In this document: positions 37,943 through 48,711 of the stretch, piece by piece | Layout of the letters: every line of letters starts with the position of its first letter | Position numbering within the stretch: the stretch's first letter is position 1 | DNA from: Tessaracoccus sp. MC1865 | GTDB lineage: Bacteria; Actinomycetota; Actinomycetes; Propionibacteriales; Propionibacteriaceae | Assembly (NCBI RefSeq): GCF_017815535.1 | Contig: NZ_CP072596.1 | Location: 372,001-436,000, forward strand | DNA length: 64,000 nt | Direction of reading: 5' to 3' | Program-made: the position numbers and the translations under genes | The notes under the pieces: generated by a model | What the model was told of the DNA's origin: nothing | The model's input: only the letters and a program-made list of their open reading frames with translations | The model's database searches: none

Positions 37943-38785
37943 TCATCCGTTGAAGGTTGCTGATGACAATTGGGTGTAGTCGGCGGACTCCAGGATGGCC
38001 GTCGTCACGCCGCCGTCGCGCTGCACTTCCAGGCGGGTGGCGAGGCTGGGATCAGGCAGGGAGCCGAGGAGTCCGTCGACGGCGGAGGCCAGATCCCCTG
38101 CCGGCGGGAGCGGTGCGGGCTCCGGCGCTGGGCCGTCAGAGGGCAGCGGATGGGACGCGACGCTGGTGCTCGCCGCGTCTAGGCCGCGACTCCACTGGTA
38201 GATCCTGGCTTTGTCGACACCGCGCACGGAGACGACGGCCGAGCCTTCCTCCGTGTCGATCTCGACGGACAGGGCTTCGTCGGTGAGGCCCGCCCGGTCG
38301 ATCTCGGACCAGACCTGGGTGAGAGCGGCTCCGGAGATGGGCTCGGTGATCGGCTCCAACTGCTTGCCGTCGAGGAAGACGCTGCCCTGCCCGTCGCACT
38401 GGGCTTCGGCAACCACGATGCCGGGCGACAGGGCCCGCACCGCGACGCGGGCAGCACCGTCGCACGCGTCGATCTGCGCCTCGGCCAGCTCGATGCTGTC
38501 GTCCAGGGGGAAGTCGTCCCTCGGCACCGTGATGGGCGCGGCGGGATCCGCCAGGCTGGATCCCTCAGTGGGGTAGAGCTTCTGCGTCTCGGGCGGCTCC
38601 CCGCCGACGACCTCGAGGCGCCACTCATCGGTGACCGTGAACCCGGCGGGCCTCGCGGTGGCGCCGATGTATTCCCGCAGCAGGTCTGTGGACTCCGTAC
38701 GCTCGTCGGCGGCGGGGGTGCAGCCCGCGAGGGCCAACACGCCGACGGCGGCCCAGGCCGCAGCCCGCCTAGCCGAAGTACTCAT
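37943..38785 (-). CDS. Lipoprotein of unknown function
   Basis: This 280-residue protein has a lipobox (VLALAGC, Cys22) after a short signal sequence, so it should be a lipid-anchored extracytoplasmic protein. The mature part has two similar acidic beta-rich regions and a Pro-rich stretch near 215-235. No enzymatic motif is seen. Its start lies inside the 3' end of the upstream helical-protein gene (17-base overlap), placing it as the third gene of a YbaB-like/helical/lipoprotein operon. Confidence 0.8.
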   Translation of the reverse strand: MSTSARRAAAWAAVGVLALAGCTPAADERTESTDLLREYIGATARPAGFTVTDEWRLEVVGGEPPETQKLYPTEGSSLADPAAPITVPRDDFPLDDSIELAEAQIDACDGAARVAVRALSPGIVVAEAQCDGQGSVFLDGKQLEPITEPISGAALTQVWSEIDRAGLTDEALSVEIDTEEGSAVVSVRGVDKARIYQWSRGLDAASTSVASHPLPSDGPAPEPAPLPPAGDLASAVDGLLGSLPDPSLATRLEVQRDGGVTTAILESADYTQLSSATFNG

Positions 38786-39983
38786 TGAAGAGGGAGTCTG
38801 CCTGCGAGGTGGAGGAGGCTTCGTTGTCCAGGTAGTTGCGGGCGGTCTGCCGCAGCGAGTCGCGCATGGATTCAGCGGCGGCGCGGCCTCCGTCGATGGC
38901 AGTGGTGATGCTGTCTGCCAACCCGTTGAGCGACGAGGACTCGGCGGCCGAGAAGTGGGGCATGTCGATCATGATGACCGGCAGCCGCGACGCGCCGGAA
39001 GCGGTGCTGTGCAGCGTCGACATCTGGGTGGCCAGGTCGTCCCAGTAGGCGACCTGCGACTGGAACCACTCGGCGTTGGCGCGCACCTCGTCGTTGCCGG
39101 TGCAGCCCGGCTGGTCCAGGTCTCGCGACACGTTGCGGGGCGACGGCCAGGTGCCGCCCGGCCCGATGCCCGTCAGGTCGTTCTCGAGGAGCCCCACCTG
39201 CACGACGGAGGAGATGGCCGCCGACAGCTGCCTGCCCTGCTCCTGCACGCGGTCGTAGAAGAGCTGTCGCTGGTCCATGACGAGTTGGGCGAAATCCTCC
39301 ACCGCGCCGATGAAGCTACCGATCGTCGGCTCCATGATGGCGAACTTGATGGCGTCGAGGTAGAGCTGTTCCTGCTGCTGGGCCAGGTTCGTCAGGTTCG
39401 CGATGGAGTCCGTGACGTTGCCGAGATACGTCGTGGTGTTGGACACCAGACCGCCGGCGACGCCGCGCGTGGTCTCCGCGGCTGTGCGCTGGCTGCCGAT
39501 GGACGCGTCGTAGCCCGCGGCGTTCCCGCTCACCCACGGCTCCCCGTTGGAAGGGATCTCGTTGGTGTTGGCCGGGTAGTAGACGCCCTCGAACGAGGCG
39601 TCGATGCTGAACCAGTCGAGGAGGAAGCCGCCCACGTCCGTGGGGATGCTGACCAGCTTGTCCTTGCGGCTCGTCTGCGCGGTGCAGGTGGTGTCGTAGC
39701 CGGACTCGGCCTCGGCAAGCGCCTCCATGGCCTCGCCCTGGCGCTCGTGGTCACTGGTGCGGATGGTGTGCCAGAACAGGTTCCAGCCCGACGGGCGGGT
39801 CTCGCTGTAGTACCCGCCGGAGGGGCAGAACGGCCAGCTCTCGCAGCGATACTCCTTGAAATCGCCGACCAGCGCCCTGGACGCCTCCATCTCGGCGAGC
39901 ACGAGTTCGGCCTGCAGTTCATAGGCGTCCTGCAGGTCTTCGGTCATCTGGGTGATGAGATCCAGCGTTGCCTGGGGGCTCAT
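38769..39983 (-). CDS. Large helical protein with ESX/WXG-like features
   Basis: This 404-residue, mostly helical protein lacks a signal peptide. The N-terminal ~80 residues are helical with a Cys/Trp/Pro/Gly segment (CESWPFCPSGG). A central region is rich in Gln and hydrophobics, and the C-terminal ~110 residues (AEWFQSQVAYWDDLATQM and onward) have the W-containing helix-pair look of ESX/type VII-associated proteins. Assignment to that class is inference; no secretion-signal YxxxD/E is certain, although FNEYFG ends the protein. It follows the YbaB-like gene by 14 bases and overlaps the lipoprotein gene. Confidence 0.75.
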   Translation of the reverse strand: MSPQATLDLITQMTEDLQDAYELQAELVLAEMEASRALVGDFKEYRCESWPFCPSGGYYSETRPSGWNLFWHTIRTSDHERQGEAMEALAEAESGYDTTCTAQTSRKDKLVSIPTDVGGFLLDWFSIDASFEGVYYPANTNEIPSNGEPWVSGNAAGYDASIGSQRTAAETTRGVAGGLVSNTTTYLGNVTDSIANLTNLAQQQEQLYLDAIKFAIMEPTIGSFIGAVEDFAQLVMDQRQLFYDRVQEQGRQLSAAISSVVQVGLLENDLTGIGPGGTWPSPRNVSRDLDQPGCTGNDEVRANAEWFQSQVAYWDDLATQMSTLHSTASGASRLPVIMIDMPHFSAAESSSLNGLADSITTAIDGGRAAAESMRDSLRQTARNYLDNEASSTSQADSLFNEYFG

Positions 39984-39997
39984 GAGGTGTCTCCGTC

Positions 39998-40540
39998 CTA
40001 TTTCTCGACGAGGTAGCGGCGCGCCGCCGCGTAGTGGGAATGGGCGTCTGCGATGTCGGCGTCCTCGGCGGAGGGCTGCACCAGCGGCTTCGGCAGCACC
40101 TCCAGGATCTCGTCGGCGAGCGCCTGCAGGCTGGCCTTCGCCGCCCACTCCGGGTTGATCTGCAGCCCGTGGAAGCGGCCAGCGGTGAGGAAGACCTCCA
40201 CCCTGTCGTGCGGGGTGCCCAGCACCTCTTCTCGGCGACGGTCAACCTCACCGGCCCTGAGCCGGGCGAGGTAGCGACGCATGGCCGCCCGGCCCGCGCG
40301 CATCTCAGCGAGATAGGAGGGGATGGACGAGAGGGGGAGGTGCACCTCCGGCAGGGCCGACGGTGCGGCTGCCTCGAGGGGCGGCAGTGCCCGACGGATG
40401 AGGGCCGAGATCGTCTCGGCCAACTCTCGGGGAATGAACCGGTCTCTCCATGAAGCACTGATGCGGAGTGAGACCACCTCCAGCCCCTCCACGGTGATCT
40501 CGATGGCCCCGGACTCATCCGTGATGACGGTTTCCTGCAC
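39998..40540 (-). CDS. YbaB/EbfC-like protein, apparently duplicated
   Basis: About 180 residues. Residues ~11-50 (IEITVEGLEVVSLRISASW, then PRELAETISALIRRA) and ~112-150 (VEVFLTAGRFHGLQINPEW, then ASLQALADEILEVLPK) both have the YbaB-type pattern of two strands followed by a helix. They look like two diverged copies joined by a basic helical linker. YbaB-like proteins are frequent in actinobacterial type VII loci. It is the first gene of a three-gene operon reading leftward, 80 bases beyond the terminator that ends the glgP transcript. Confidence 0.7.
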   Translation of the reverse strand: MQETVITDESGAIEITVEGLEVVSLRISASWRDRFIPRELAETISALIRRALPPLEAAAPSALPEVHLPLSSIPSYLAEMRAGRAAMRRYLARLRAGEVDRRREEVLGTPHDRVEVFLTAGRFHGLQINPEWAAKASLQALADEILEVLPKPLVQPSAEDADIADAHSHYAAARRYLVEK

Positions 40541-40619
40541 GCTACCTCCCCAATCTGCCTGTGCAGCCTACGGTCGCACGGGGTCATCAGAGCAGGCGCG
40601 CACCCAGGTGGACCCAGAC

Positions 40620-40662
40620 GACGAAGCGGCCGGCGCCCCGTGGGGGTACCGGCCGCTTCGTC
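40620..40662. terminator. Terminator after glycogen phosphorylase
   Basis: A 20-base arm starting GACGAAGCGGCCGG pairs with CCGGCCGCTTCGTC across a short GTG-type loop, with two mismatches in the stem. It lies just past the glgP stop and before the next leftward operon, so it should stop glgP transcription. Confidence 0.85.
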
Positions 40663-40671
40663 GGGTGCGGA

Positions 40672-43230
<2,559 letters not shown>

Positions 43231-43419
43231 GGCACCACAGTAGTTTGAACGTGCACATTTCTCACATCGGGCGTGTCCTGCGCGCTCAGATACCCGGTAC
43301 CGGGCGTCCCAATCACCTCCCTCAGGGTGTTTTTCCCGCCCCTTTTGTGAGAGAGGCTGGAACGTACCCCCGGTTACACGGATCGGCCAGATTCTGGCCG
43401 GGAACGAAGGGAGCACACC

Positions 43420-44325
43420 ATGCACCACGACGAGAACATCGACCAACTGCTCGGGGCCACGGCCTACGACCGTAGCGGCGAGAAGATCGGCGGCGTCAGC
43501 GGCGTCTACCTCGACGACCAGACCAGCCAGCCCATGTGGGTCACGGTCAATACCGGTCTCTTCGGCCTGCGCACCAGTTTCGCGCCGCTCGCGGGATCCT
43601 CGCTGGAGGGTGACCGCCTGACGCTGGCGCACGACAAGGACACCGTCAAGGACGCCCCGAACGTGGACGAGGACGGACACATCACCAGGTCCCAGGAAGA
43701 CGACCTGTACCGCTACTACCAGGTGGACAGCAGCGTCATCGAGGAAGACCGCCTCCGCACGCGCCGCTGGGACCGCGACCATGACCTGTCCGGCGAGGAG
43801 CGCTCGGATGGACCGCTGCTGGACAGCGACCGCGACGGGCGCGGCCCCGTCGGTGAAGTGCTGGACGGCCCGGACCACACCCACGACCCGGCCCGTTCCT
43901 TCGGGGACGGCCGCACCGGCGACAACGCAGGCGTCCACACCGGCAGCCTCGGCTCGCCCGGCGTCGGCAACGAGCGCGTCGTCGAGAGCGGCAGCCTCGG
44001 CTCGCCCGGGATGGGCAACGAGAACGTCCGCAGCCGTCAGGACGACCTCATCAGTGACCCGGCCTACCGCAACGACCCCTCGTTCGTGGACGACCAGGCC
44101 GCAGTGGGGGGCGAACGCTACGTCGACGACGAGCGACTCCGCGACGATCGCCTGCGCGACGTCGGCCCGGACGGTGAACTGGTGGACGACGAGGCGTACC
44201 CCGGGGACGACGTCTCCGGTTACCCCGACGCCGCCGAAGGCCCCCTGGGCGAACGCACCCGTGGACAGCGCCCCATCGACAACATCTTCGACGCGCCTGA
44301 CCAGGGCAACCCCCGCCCCAACTGA
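43420..44325 (+). CDS. PRC-barrel domain protein with acidic tail
   Basis: This 301-residue protein has a PRC-barrel at residues ~8-80 (LLGATAYDRSGEKIGGVSGV, VTVNTGLFGLRTSFAP), a fold found in photosynthetic reaction centres, RimM and many actinobacterial stress proteins. The rest is very acidic, low complexity and probably disordered. It contains two copies of a 16-residue unit (GSLGSPGVGNERVVES and GSLGSPGMGNENVRSR). The ATG follows AAGGGAGCACACC. It is divergent from glgP and followed by a good terminator. The role is unknown, perhaps stress-related. Confidence 0.85.
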   Translation: MHHDENIDQLLGATAYDRSGEKIGGVSGVYLDDQTSQPMWVTVNTGLFGLRTSFAPLAGSSLEGDRLTLAHDKDTVKDAPNVDEDGHITRSQEDDLYRYYQVDSSVIEEDRLRTRRWDRDHDLSGEERSDGPLLDSDRDGRGPVGEVLDGPDHTHDPARSFGDGRTGDNAGVHTGSLGSPGVGNERVVESGSLGSPGMGNENVRSRQDDLISDPAYRNDPSFVDDQAAVGGERYVDDERLRDDRLRDVGPDGELVDDEAYPGDDVSGYPDAAEGPLGERTRGQRPIDNIFDAPDQGNPRPN

Positions 44326-44339
44326 GTGATCTGACGAGG

Positions 44340-44368
44340 AACGGCCGGCCCATCACGGGCCGGCCGTT
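44340..44368. terminator. Terminator after the PRC-barrel gene
   Basis: AACGGCCGGCCC pairs perfectly with GGGCCGGCCGTT around a five-base loop and is followed by TTTCC. Confidence 0.85.
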
Positions 44369-44497
44369 TCCGAGTCTGGGACAGACGCCGGCCGAGTGCA
44401 ACCAGATTGAGCACCGCGACGTATTCACATTGATTCCCCGAAGAACGAGGATGACATCATCCACGGGGCTCTGCCCCAGGCACAGTTAGGAACAGCA

Positions 44498-45526
44498 ATG
44501 TCGCTTCTCCGCAGAACCGCCATCGCCACCGCAGCAGCGGGACTGGCTATCTCAGGGTTGGTGACCCAGCCCTCCAACGCCGCCGACACCACCGACGTCT
44601 ACTCGACGCCGGGCGGCCACATCCAGAGCGGCAGGCTCTGGGACACCGAGTGCGAGATGTACTCGTCCAACGTCGTGCGGTGCGAGACCAAGATCTGGTC
44701 GACGCAGGTCGTGTACAAGAACGGCAGATTTGTCCAGGACACCGACTGGCACTTCAACAACCTCTCCTACCTGCCGTCGCCGCGCTCCAGTTGGGCCGGC
44801 AACCCGCTCGCGGCCAACGGCACCTTCACCAGCGCCGGTCACAGGTGGCGCACCGAATGTGACACGCCGGCCACCGGCCGTGGTGGCTGCCGCTCGTACA
44901 TCGAGACCAACTTCATCGCCAAGGAGGGCAACTCCTACGTGCGGAAGACGGGCTTCGTCTTCAACAACCTGGTGCGCTTCTCCGGTGGCTCGGTCGCCCC
45001 TGTCACCAGCATCCCGGCGCACGTGCTGGATCAGAGCAAGCTGACCTTCGACGGCCTCGGCCCGTTGACCTACGCCCCGTACACCCAGGCGGCCTACAAC
45101 AACGCCACCCTCAACTACCTGCGGCTCGGCTACATCGTCCCGTCGCCCACCGAAGACTGCGACGCCTACCGCAACGGGCCTGAGCTGGTGGACCGTGGCA
45201 TCTCTGTGGTGGACCTGGCCGACGTGGCCGTGCGTGAGCCCGGTATCCAGACCGAGGACGGCGCTGAGGTCGGCATGACCGTGGCCCAGATCAAGGCGAT
45301 CTACGGCGCGGACTTCAAGCAGGTGCGCAAGCAGAACCATGGCGAGCTGCAGTACCTCGGCTCCGTCAGGCTCGGCGACCGCGAACTGCAGTTCCGCGTC
45401 GAGGGCGAGCCCTACCCGGGCGGCGGCGCGCGCTACGCACCGCTGACCCCGATGAAGGACACCGACGTGATCGTGGAGATCTCGGCGCAGAAGTACACCG
45501 AGGACGTGAGCTTCGGCGGCTGCTGA
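44498..45526 (+). CDS. Secreted protein: duplicated cysteine module plus beta domain
   Basis: This 342-residue protein has a signal peptide (MSLLRRTAIATAAAGLAISG, cleavage near SNAAD). Residues ~35-165 hold two halves of a Cys module: SGRLWDTECEMYSSNVVRCE then DWHFNNLSYL, and GHRWRTECDTPATGRGGCRS then FVFNNLVRF. Residues ~170-340 are a second domain with FDGLGPL, PGIQTEDGAEVGMTVAQIKA and IYGA. The same two-domain plan occurs at 62810, and the Cys module alone at the C-terminus of the gene at 29800. No catalytic motif is evident. TAGGAA five bases before the ATG could be a -10 or a ribosome site. Confidence 0.85.
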   Translation: MSLLRRTAIATAAAGLAISGLVTQPSNAADTTDVYSTPGGHIQSGRLWDTECEMYSSNVVRCETKIWSTQVVYKNGRFVQDTDWHFNNLSYLPSPRSSWAGNPLAANGTFTSAGHRWRTECDTPATGRGGCRSYIETNFIAKEGNSYVRKTGFVFNNLVRFSGGSVAPVTSIPAHVLDQSKLTFDGLGPLTYAPYTQAAYNNATLNYLRLGYIVPSPTEDCDAYRNGPELVDRGISVVDLADVAVREPGIQTEDGAEVGMTVAQIKAIYGADFKQVRKQNHGELQYLGSVRLGDRELQFRVEGEPYPGGGARYAPLTPMKDTDVIVEISAQKYTEDVSFGGC

Positions 45527-45541
45527 CCACACCGCTCAACA

Positions 45542-45580
45542 AGTTCGCTCCCGCGCCCTCTGAGGGCGTGGGAGCGAACT
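45542..45580. terminator. Bidirectional terminator
   Basis: AGTTCGCTCCC and GGGAGCGAACT form the outer stem, with CGCCCTC and AGGGCG continuing inside, between the convergent secreted-protein and tenA genes. Confidence 0.85.
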
Positions 45581-45601
45581 GTGTCACTGGGCGTCGGCGG
45601 G

Positions 45602-46288
45602 TCAGATCGTCCAGGCCTCCTGGGCGTAGGACTTCGCCCAGAACTGCTCCTCGTAATAGGTGGCGTCGACGAAGGCGGTGAGCATCTGCCCGCGAGTCGT
45701 CTCGTCCGCCGTCGCGGCGGCCGCGTCCATCAGCTCGATGGCGCGTCTGGTGGCGTCCTGGAAGGCGGGGTCCGCGTAGGAGGCCGCCCAGTGGCCGAAG
45801 GGGTGGTCCCGCACGGCCGAGGCGGTCTCCGCGAGCCGGGCGCCGACGTCGGCGTAGACCCAGAAGCAGGGGAGCACCGCGGCGACTCCCACCTCGTAGC
45901 GTTCGTAGGCCGTCATGGCCTGCAGCATGTTGACATAGGCGCGGGTGGTGGGGGACGCGACGGTGGGGCGGGGCGCGCCGGCCAGCGCCGGGTCGCTCAT
46001 CAGCGCGGCGTGCATCTCCACCTCCGCGGCGACGGCGCCGCCGGCGCTCGCCGCCCAGAAGCCCGCGGCCTCCGGGAAGGGAGCGCGGGTAGCGAGCATC
46101 GCGAGGGCGCGGGTGTAGCCGCGCAGGTAGAAGTCGTCCTGCACGAGGTATTCCACGAAGCGGGTGACGTCGAGGGTGCCGTCCGCGAGTTCGGTCAGCA
46201 GCGGGAGGTCGTCGATGCGGCGGCGGATCCCCGCCGTGGCCTCCCATGCCATGGCGCTGAATTCGCCGGTCGTCCAGGTGATGGTCAT
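45602..46288 (-). CDS. tenA: TenA family aminopyrimidine hydrolase / thiaminase II
   Basis: This 228-residue TenA-type helical protein has FVEYLVQDDFYLRGYTRALA, AYVNMLQAMTAYERYEVGVA, LPCFWVYADVG and ATYYEEQFW, matching the conserved Asp/Tyr/Cys/Glu regions. TenA hydrolyses aminopyrimidines from broken thiamine so that they can be reused. It is the last gene of thiM-thiE-thiD-tenA, overlapping thiD by four bases. Confidence 0.9.
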   Translation of the reverse strand: MTITWTTGEFSAMAWEATAGIRRRIDDLPLLTELADGTLDVTRFVEYLVQDDFYLRGYTRALAMLATRAPFPEAAGFWAASAGGAVAAEVEMHAALMSDPALAGAPRPTVASPTTRAYVNMLQAMTAYERYEVGVAAVLPCFWVYADVGARLAETASAVRDHPFGHWAASYADPAFQDATRRAIELMDAAAATADETTRGQMLTAFVDATYYEEQFWAKSYAQEAWTI

Positions 46289-47127
46289 CGCGTGCTTTCT
46301 ACGAAGTGGTCCACGGGTCCGTGGCCCAGGTCTGGCGTTCGGGAGAGCGTCCAGCCGGCGCCGGACGCGATGGCCCGCATGAGGTAGTCGCGGGCCTGTT
46401 CGATGCTGGGCAGCCGCACACCGGTGCGCAGCGTGTCGCCGTTGCGCGCCGCGTGGGCGGCGATCGCCGACGACAGCGTGCAGCCGGTGCCGTGCGTGTG
46501 CCGCGACCTGATCCGGGGGCCGCTGAGGATGGCCACGCCGTCGGAGGTGGCGAAGGCGTCGGTGACCTCGTCGTCGGACAGGTGGCCACCCTTGACCAGC
46601 GCGGCCCTGGCGCCGGCCCCGACGAGCGCCTTCGCCTGCGCGATGACGCCGTCGCTGTCCGTGGCCGGGGAGGCACCCAGGAGTACCGCGGCCTCCGGGA
46701 CATTGGGCGTGACCACGTCCGCCAGGCGCATGAGCCGCTCGCGGACGACGACGACGGCGTCGTCCTGGAGGAGTGTGTCGCCGGAGGTGGCGACCATGAC
46801 GGGGTCGAGGACCACGACGCCGAAGTCGGCGCGCCGCTCCTCGAGCAGGTCCGCAACGACGCCCGCGACCTCGGCGTTCGAGAGCATGCCGAGCTTGGTG
46901 GCGGCGACGGGGAGGTCGTCGAGCACCGCCTCGATCTGGCTGCGCACGAAGGCGGGATCGACGGCTCGGGCCTCGCGCACGCCCTGCGTGTTCTGGGCGG
47001 TGAGGCCGGCGAGCGCGGCGGTGCCGTAGACGCCCAGCGCGTGGAAGGTCTTGAGGTCGGCCTGGATGCCGGCGCCGCCGCTGGGGTCCGAGCCGGCGAT
47101 GCTGAGGGCGATCTTGGGCGTGGTCAT
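46285..47127 (-). CDS. thiD: HMP/HMP-phosphate kinase
   Basis: This 280-residue ribokinase-fold enzyme phosphorylates hydroxymethylpyrimidine and its monophosphate. It shows [20 protein letters not shown] at the N-terminus, [10 protein letters not shown], and the catalytic [18 protein letters not shown]. The ATG overlaps the end of thiE by four bases, and the stop overlaps tenA. Together with thiM and thiE it forms a salvage route to thiamine phosphate. Confidence 0.95.
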   Translation of the reverse strand: MTTPKIALSIAGSDPSGGAGIQADLKTFHALGVYGTAALAGLTAQNTQGVREARAVDPAFVRSQIEAVLDDLPVAATKLGMLSNAEVAGVVADLLEERRADFGVVVLDPVMVATSGDTLLQDDAVVVVRERLMRLADVVTPNVPEAAVLLGASPATDSDGVIAQAKALVGAGARAALVKGGHLSDDEVTDAFATSDGVAILSGPRIRSRHTHGTGCTLSSAIAAHAARNGDTLRTGVRLPSIEQARDYLMRAIASGAGWTLSRTPDLGHGPVDHFVESTR

Positions 47128-47801
47128 CGGGTCCTCCAGAGCCACATGAGTTCCTTGGCTGCGGCCAGCGGGTCCGGGGCGGTCATGATGGCGGACACGA
47201 CGCAGATGCCGTCCACCCCCGTGTCGATCACCCATCGGGCGTTGACCTGGTTGATGCCGCCGATGGCGACGGTCTTCGCACGACCGGCCGTCTCGCGCAC
47301 GATCTGTTCGGCGCCCTGCAGTTCCAGCGGCGGTTCGGTGTCGGTCTTGGTGCTGGTGTTCCAGATGGGCGACAGGCCCAACACGTCGGCGGTCTGGTGG
47401 CGCAGTTCGGTGCGCAGTTGCTCGCTGTTGGAGATGGACAGGCCGATCATCAGGTCCTGCCCGAGCCGCCGTCGGGCCTCTGCGATGTCGCCGTCGCTCT
47501 GCCCCATGTGGAAGTGGAGGCCGAGGTCCGCGGCGATGTCGAGGCGGTCGTTGACGAAGATGGCGGCGCGGTGGCCGGTGGCGTCGAACACGCGCTGGGT
47601 GGCGTCGACGCAGGCCTGAGTGAGGTGGAGGAACTCGACCTCCGACATGTGCTTGTCGCGCACTTGGACGACTCCGGCGCCGCCCAGCACCGCCTGCTCG
47701 ACGATCCGCGGCACCCTGTCCGGGCCGCCCGCGAGCTCCGTGTCCGTGACGACGTAGAGCCGCCAGTCCACCTGTTTGGCCAGCTTCTTGTGGGCCTGCA
47801 T
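47124..47801 (-). CDS. thiE: Thiamine-phosphate synthase
   Basis: This 225-residue TIM-barrel enzyme joins HMP-PP and thiazole phosphate. It shows [35 protein letters not shown] and [10 protein letters not shown], the expected phosphate- and Mg-binding segments. The ATG (MQAHKK) overlaps the thiM stop by one base and the 3' end overlaps thiD by four. Confidence 0.95.
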   Translation of the reverse strand: MQAHKKLAKQVDWRLYVVTDTELAGGPDRVPRIVEQAVLGGAGVVQVRDKHMSEVEFLHLTQACVDATQRVFDATGHRAAIFVNDRLDIAADLGLHFHMGQSDGDIAEARRRLGQDLMIGLSISNSEQLRTELRHQTADVLGLSPIWNTSTKTDTEPPLELQGAEQIVRETAGRAKTVAIGGINQVNARWVIDTGVDGICVVSAIMTAPDPLAAAKELMWLWRTR

Positions 47802-48601
47802 CAGTCCTCCTCGACTGTGACGAGTCCTTCCACCTCTGCCGGCGTCAGCGCGTGCAACGCGTCGAGCCAGAGGGTGCGGAAGGTGCCGGGGGCCGAAGCC
47901 CCCCGGGCAGCGGCGATTCCGGCCGCGCCGAAGATGGCGTGTGCGGCGACCACGGCGTCGTGCCGGTCCGCCTCGCTCTCGGCGACGGCGAGGCAGGCCG
48001 CGACGGTGGCGCCCAGCGCGCAGCCGGTGCCGATCACCAGCGGCATGAGGGCGTCGCCGCCCGTGACCCGGGTGATCCGGCCGGCGGACACGATCACGTC
48101 CACGGGGCCGGAGATGGCGACGACTGCGCCGGTGGTGGCGTTGAGTTCGCGGGCGGTGCCGACGGCGGCCTCCACCTCGTCGGTGGCGTCCACCCCGCGG
48201 CCCCCGGCCGACGTGCCGGCCAGGCCGAGGATCTCGGAGGCGTTGGCGCGGATGGCGGCAGGGCGGTGGGCGAGGAGGTCGCGGGCGAGTTGGGTGCGCA
48301 CCGGCAGGCCGCCGACGGCGACCGGGTCCAGCACCCACGGCTTTCCCGCGGCTGCGGCGGCGGGGGCGGCGAGGCGCATGCCGGCGTGCTGCTCGGCTGA
48401 GCCGTTGCCCACGTTGATCAGCAGCGCCGACGCGAGGCCGGCGAAGATCTCCGCCTCCTCGGGCAGGTCGATCATGGCGGGCGCCGCGCCGACGGCGAGC
48501 AGCACGTTGGCGGTGATCTCGGGCACCACGGTGTTGGTCATGCAGTGCACCAACGGGGTGGTGGCGCGGACGGCGCCGAGGATGCGGGCAATGCCGGTCA
48601 T
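47801..48601 (-). CDS. thiM: Hydroxyethylthiazole kinase
   Basis: This 266-residue kinase salvages the thiazole moiety of thiamine. VHCMTNTVVPEITANVLLA, GKPWVLDPVAVGGLPVRT and VIGTGCALGATVAACLA are typical of ThiM. It is the first gene of the thi operon, directly behind a TPP riboswitch; GAAGGGAGCAATCC before the ATG is shared by the riboswitch end and the ribosome site, so TPP binding could block translation. Confidence 0.95.
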   Translation of the reverse strand: MTGIARILGAVRATTPLVHCMTNTVVPEITANVLLAVGAAPAMIDLPEEAEIFAGLASALLINVGNGSAEQHAGMRLAAPAAAAAGKPWVLDPVAVGGLPVRTQLARDLLAHRPAAIRANASEILGLAGTSAGGRGVDATDEVEAAVGTARELNATTGAVVAISGPVDVIVSAGRITRVTGGDALMPLVIGTGCALGATVAACLAVAESEADRHDAVVAAHAIFGAAGIAAARGASAPGTFRTLWLDALHALTPAEVEGLVTVEED

Positions 48602-48605
48602 GGAT

Positions 48606-48690
48606 TGCTCCCTTCGCTAGAACGACCTAGATCAGGTGACTACGGGTGTGTTCTCAGCCCTCCTGCGGGGCACCCCGGCTTCGCCCCGAC
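48606..48690 (-). promoter_or_regulatory. TPP riboswitch (THI element) upstream of thiM
   Basis: Read on the minus strand, the leader contains the THI-box landmarks in order: CGGGGTGCCCC, GGGCTGAGAA, ACACCCGTAG, ACCTGATCTAGG and TCTAGCGAAGGGA. This matches the TPP aptamer. The GAAGGGAG end overlaps the likely thiM ribosome site, suggesting translational control. The aptamer starts within about 25 bases of the kbl stop. Confidence 0.93.
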
Positions 48691-48711
48691 CCTACCAGTG
48701 TCGCCTGACGG

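Noticed and set aside
43231-43938. An upstream extension of the glycogen phosphorylase frame
   Set aside because: It reads antisense through the PRC-barrel gene and has no family similarity; the ATG at 43230 is sufficient.
47802-48338. A frame extending thiE upstream through thiM
   Set aside because: Its composition is Arg/Gly-rich noise; thiE begins normally at 47801, overlapping the thiM stop.
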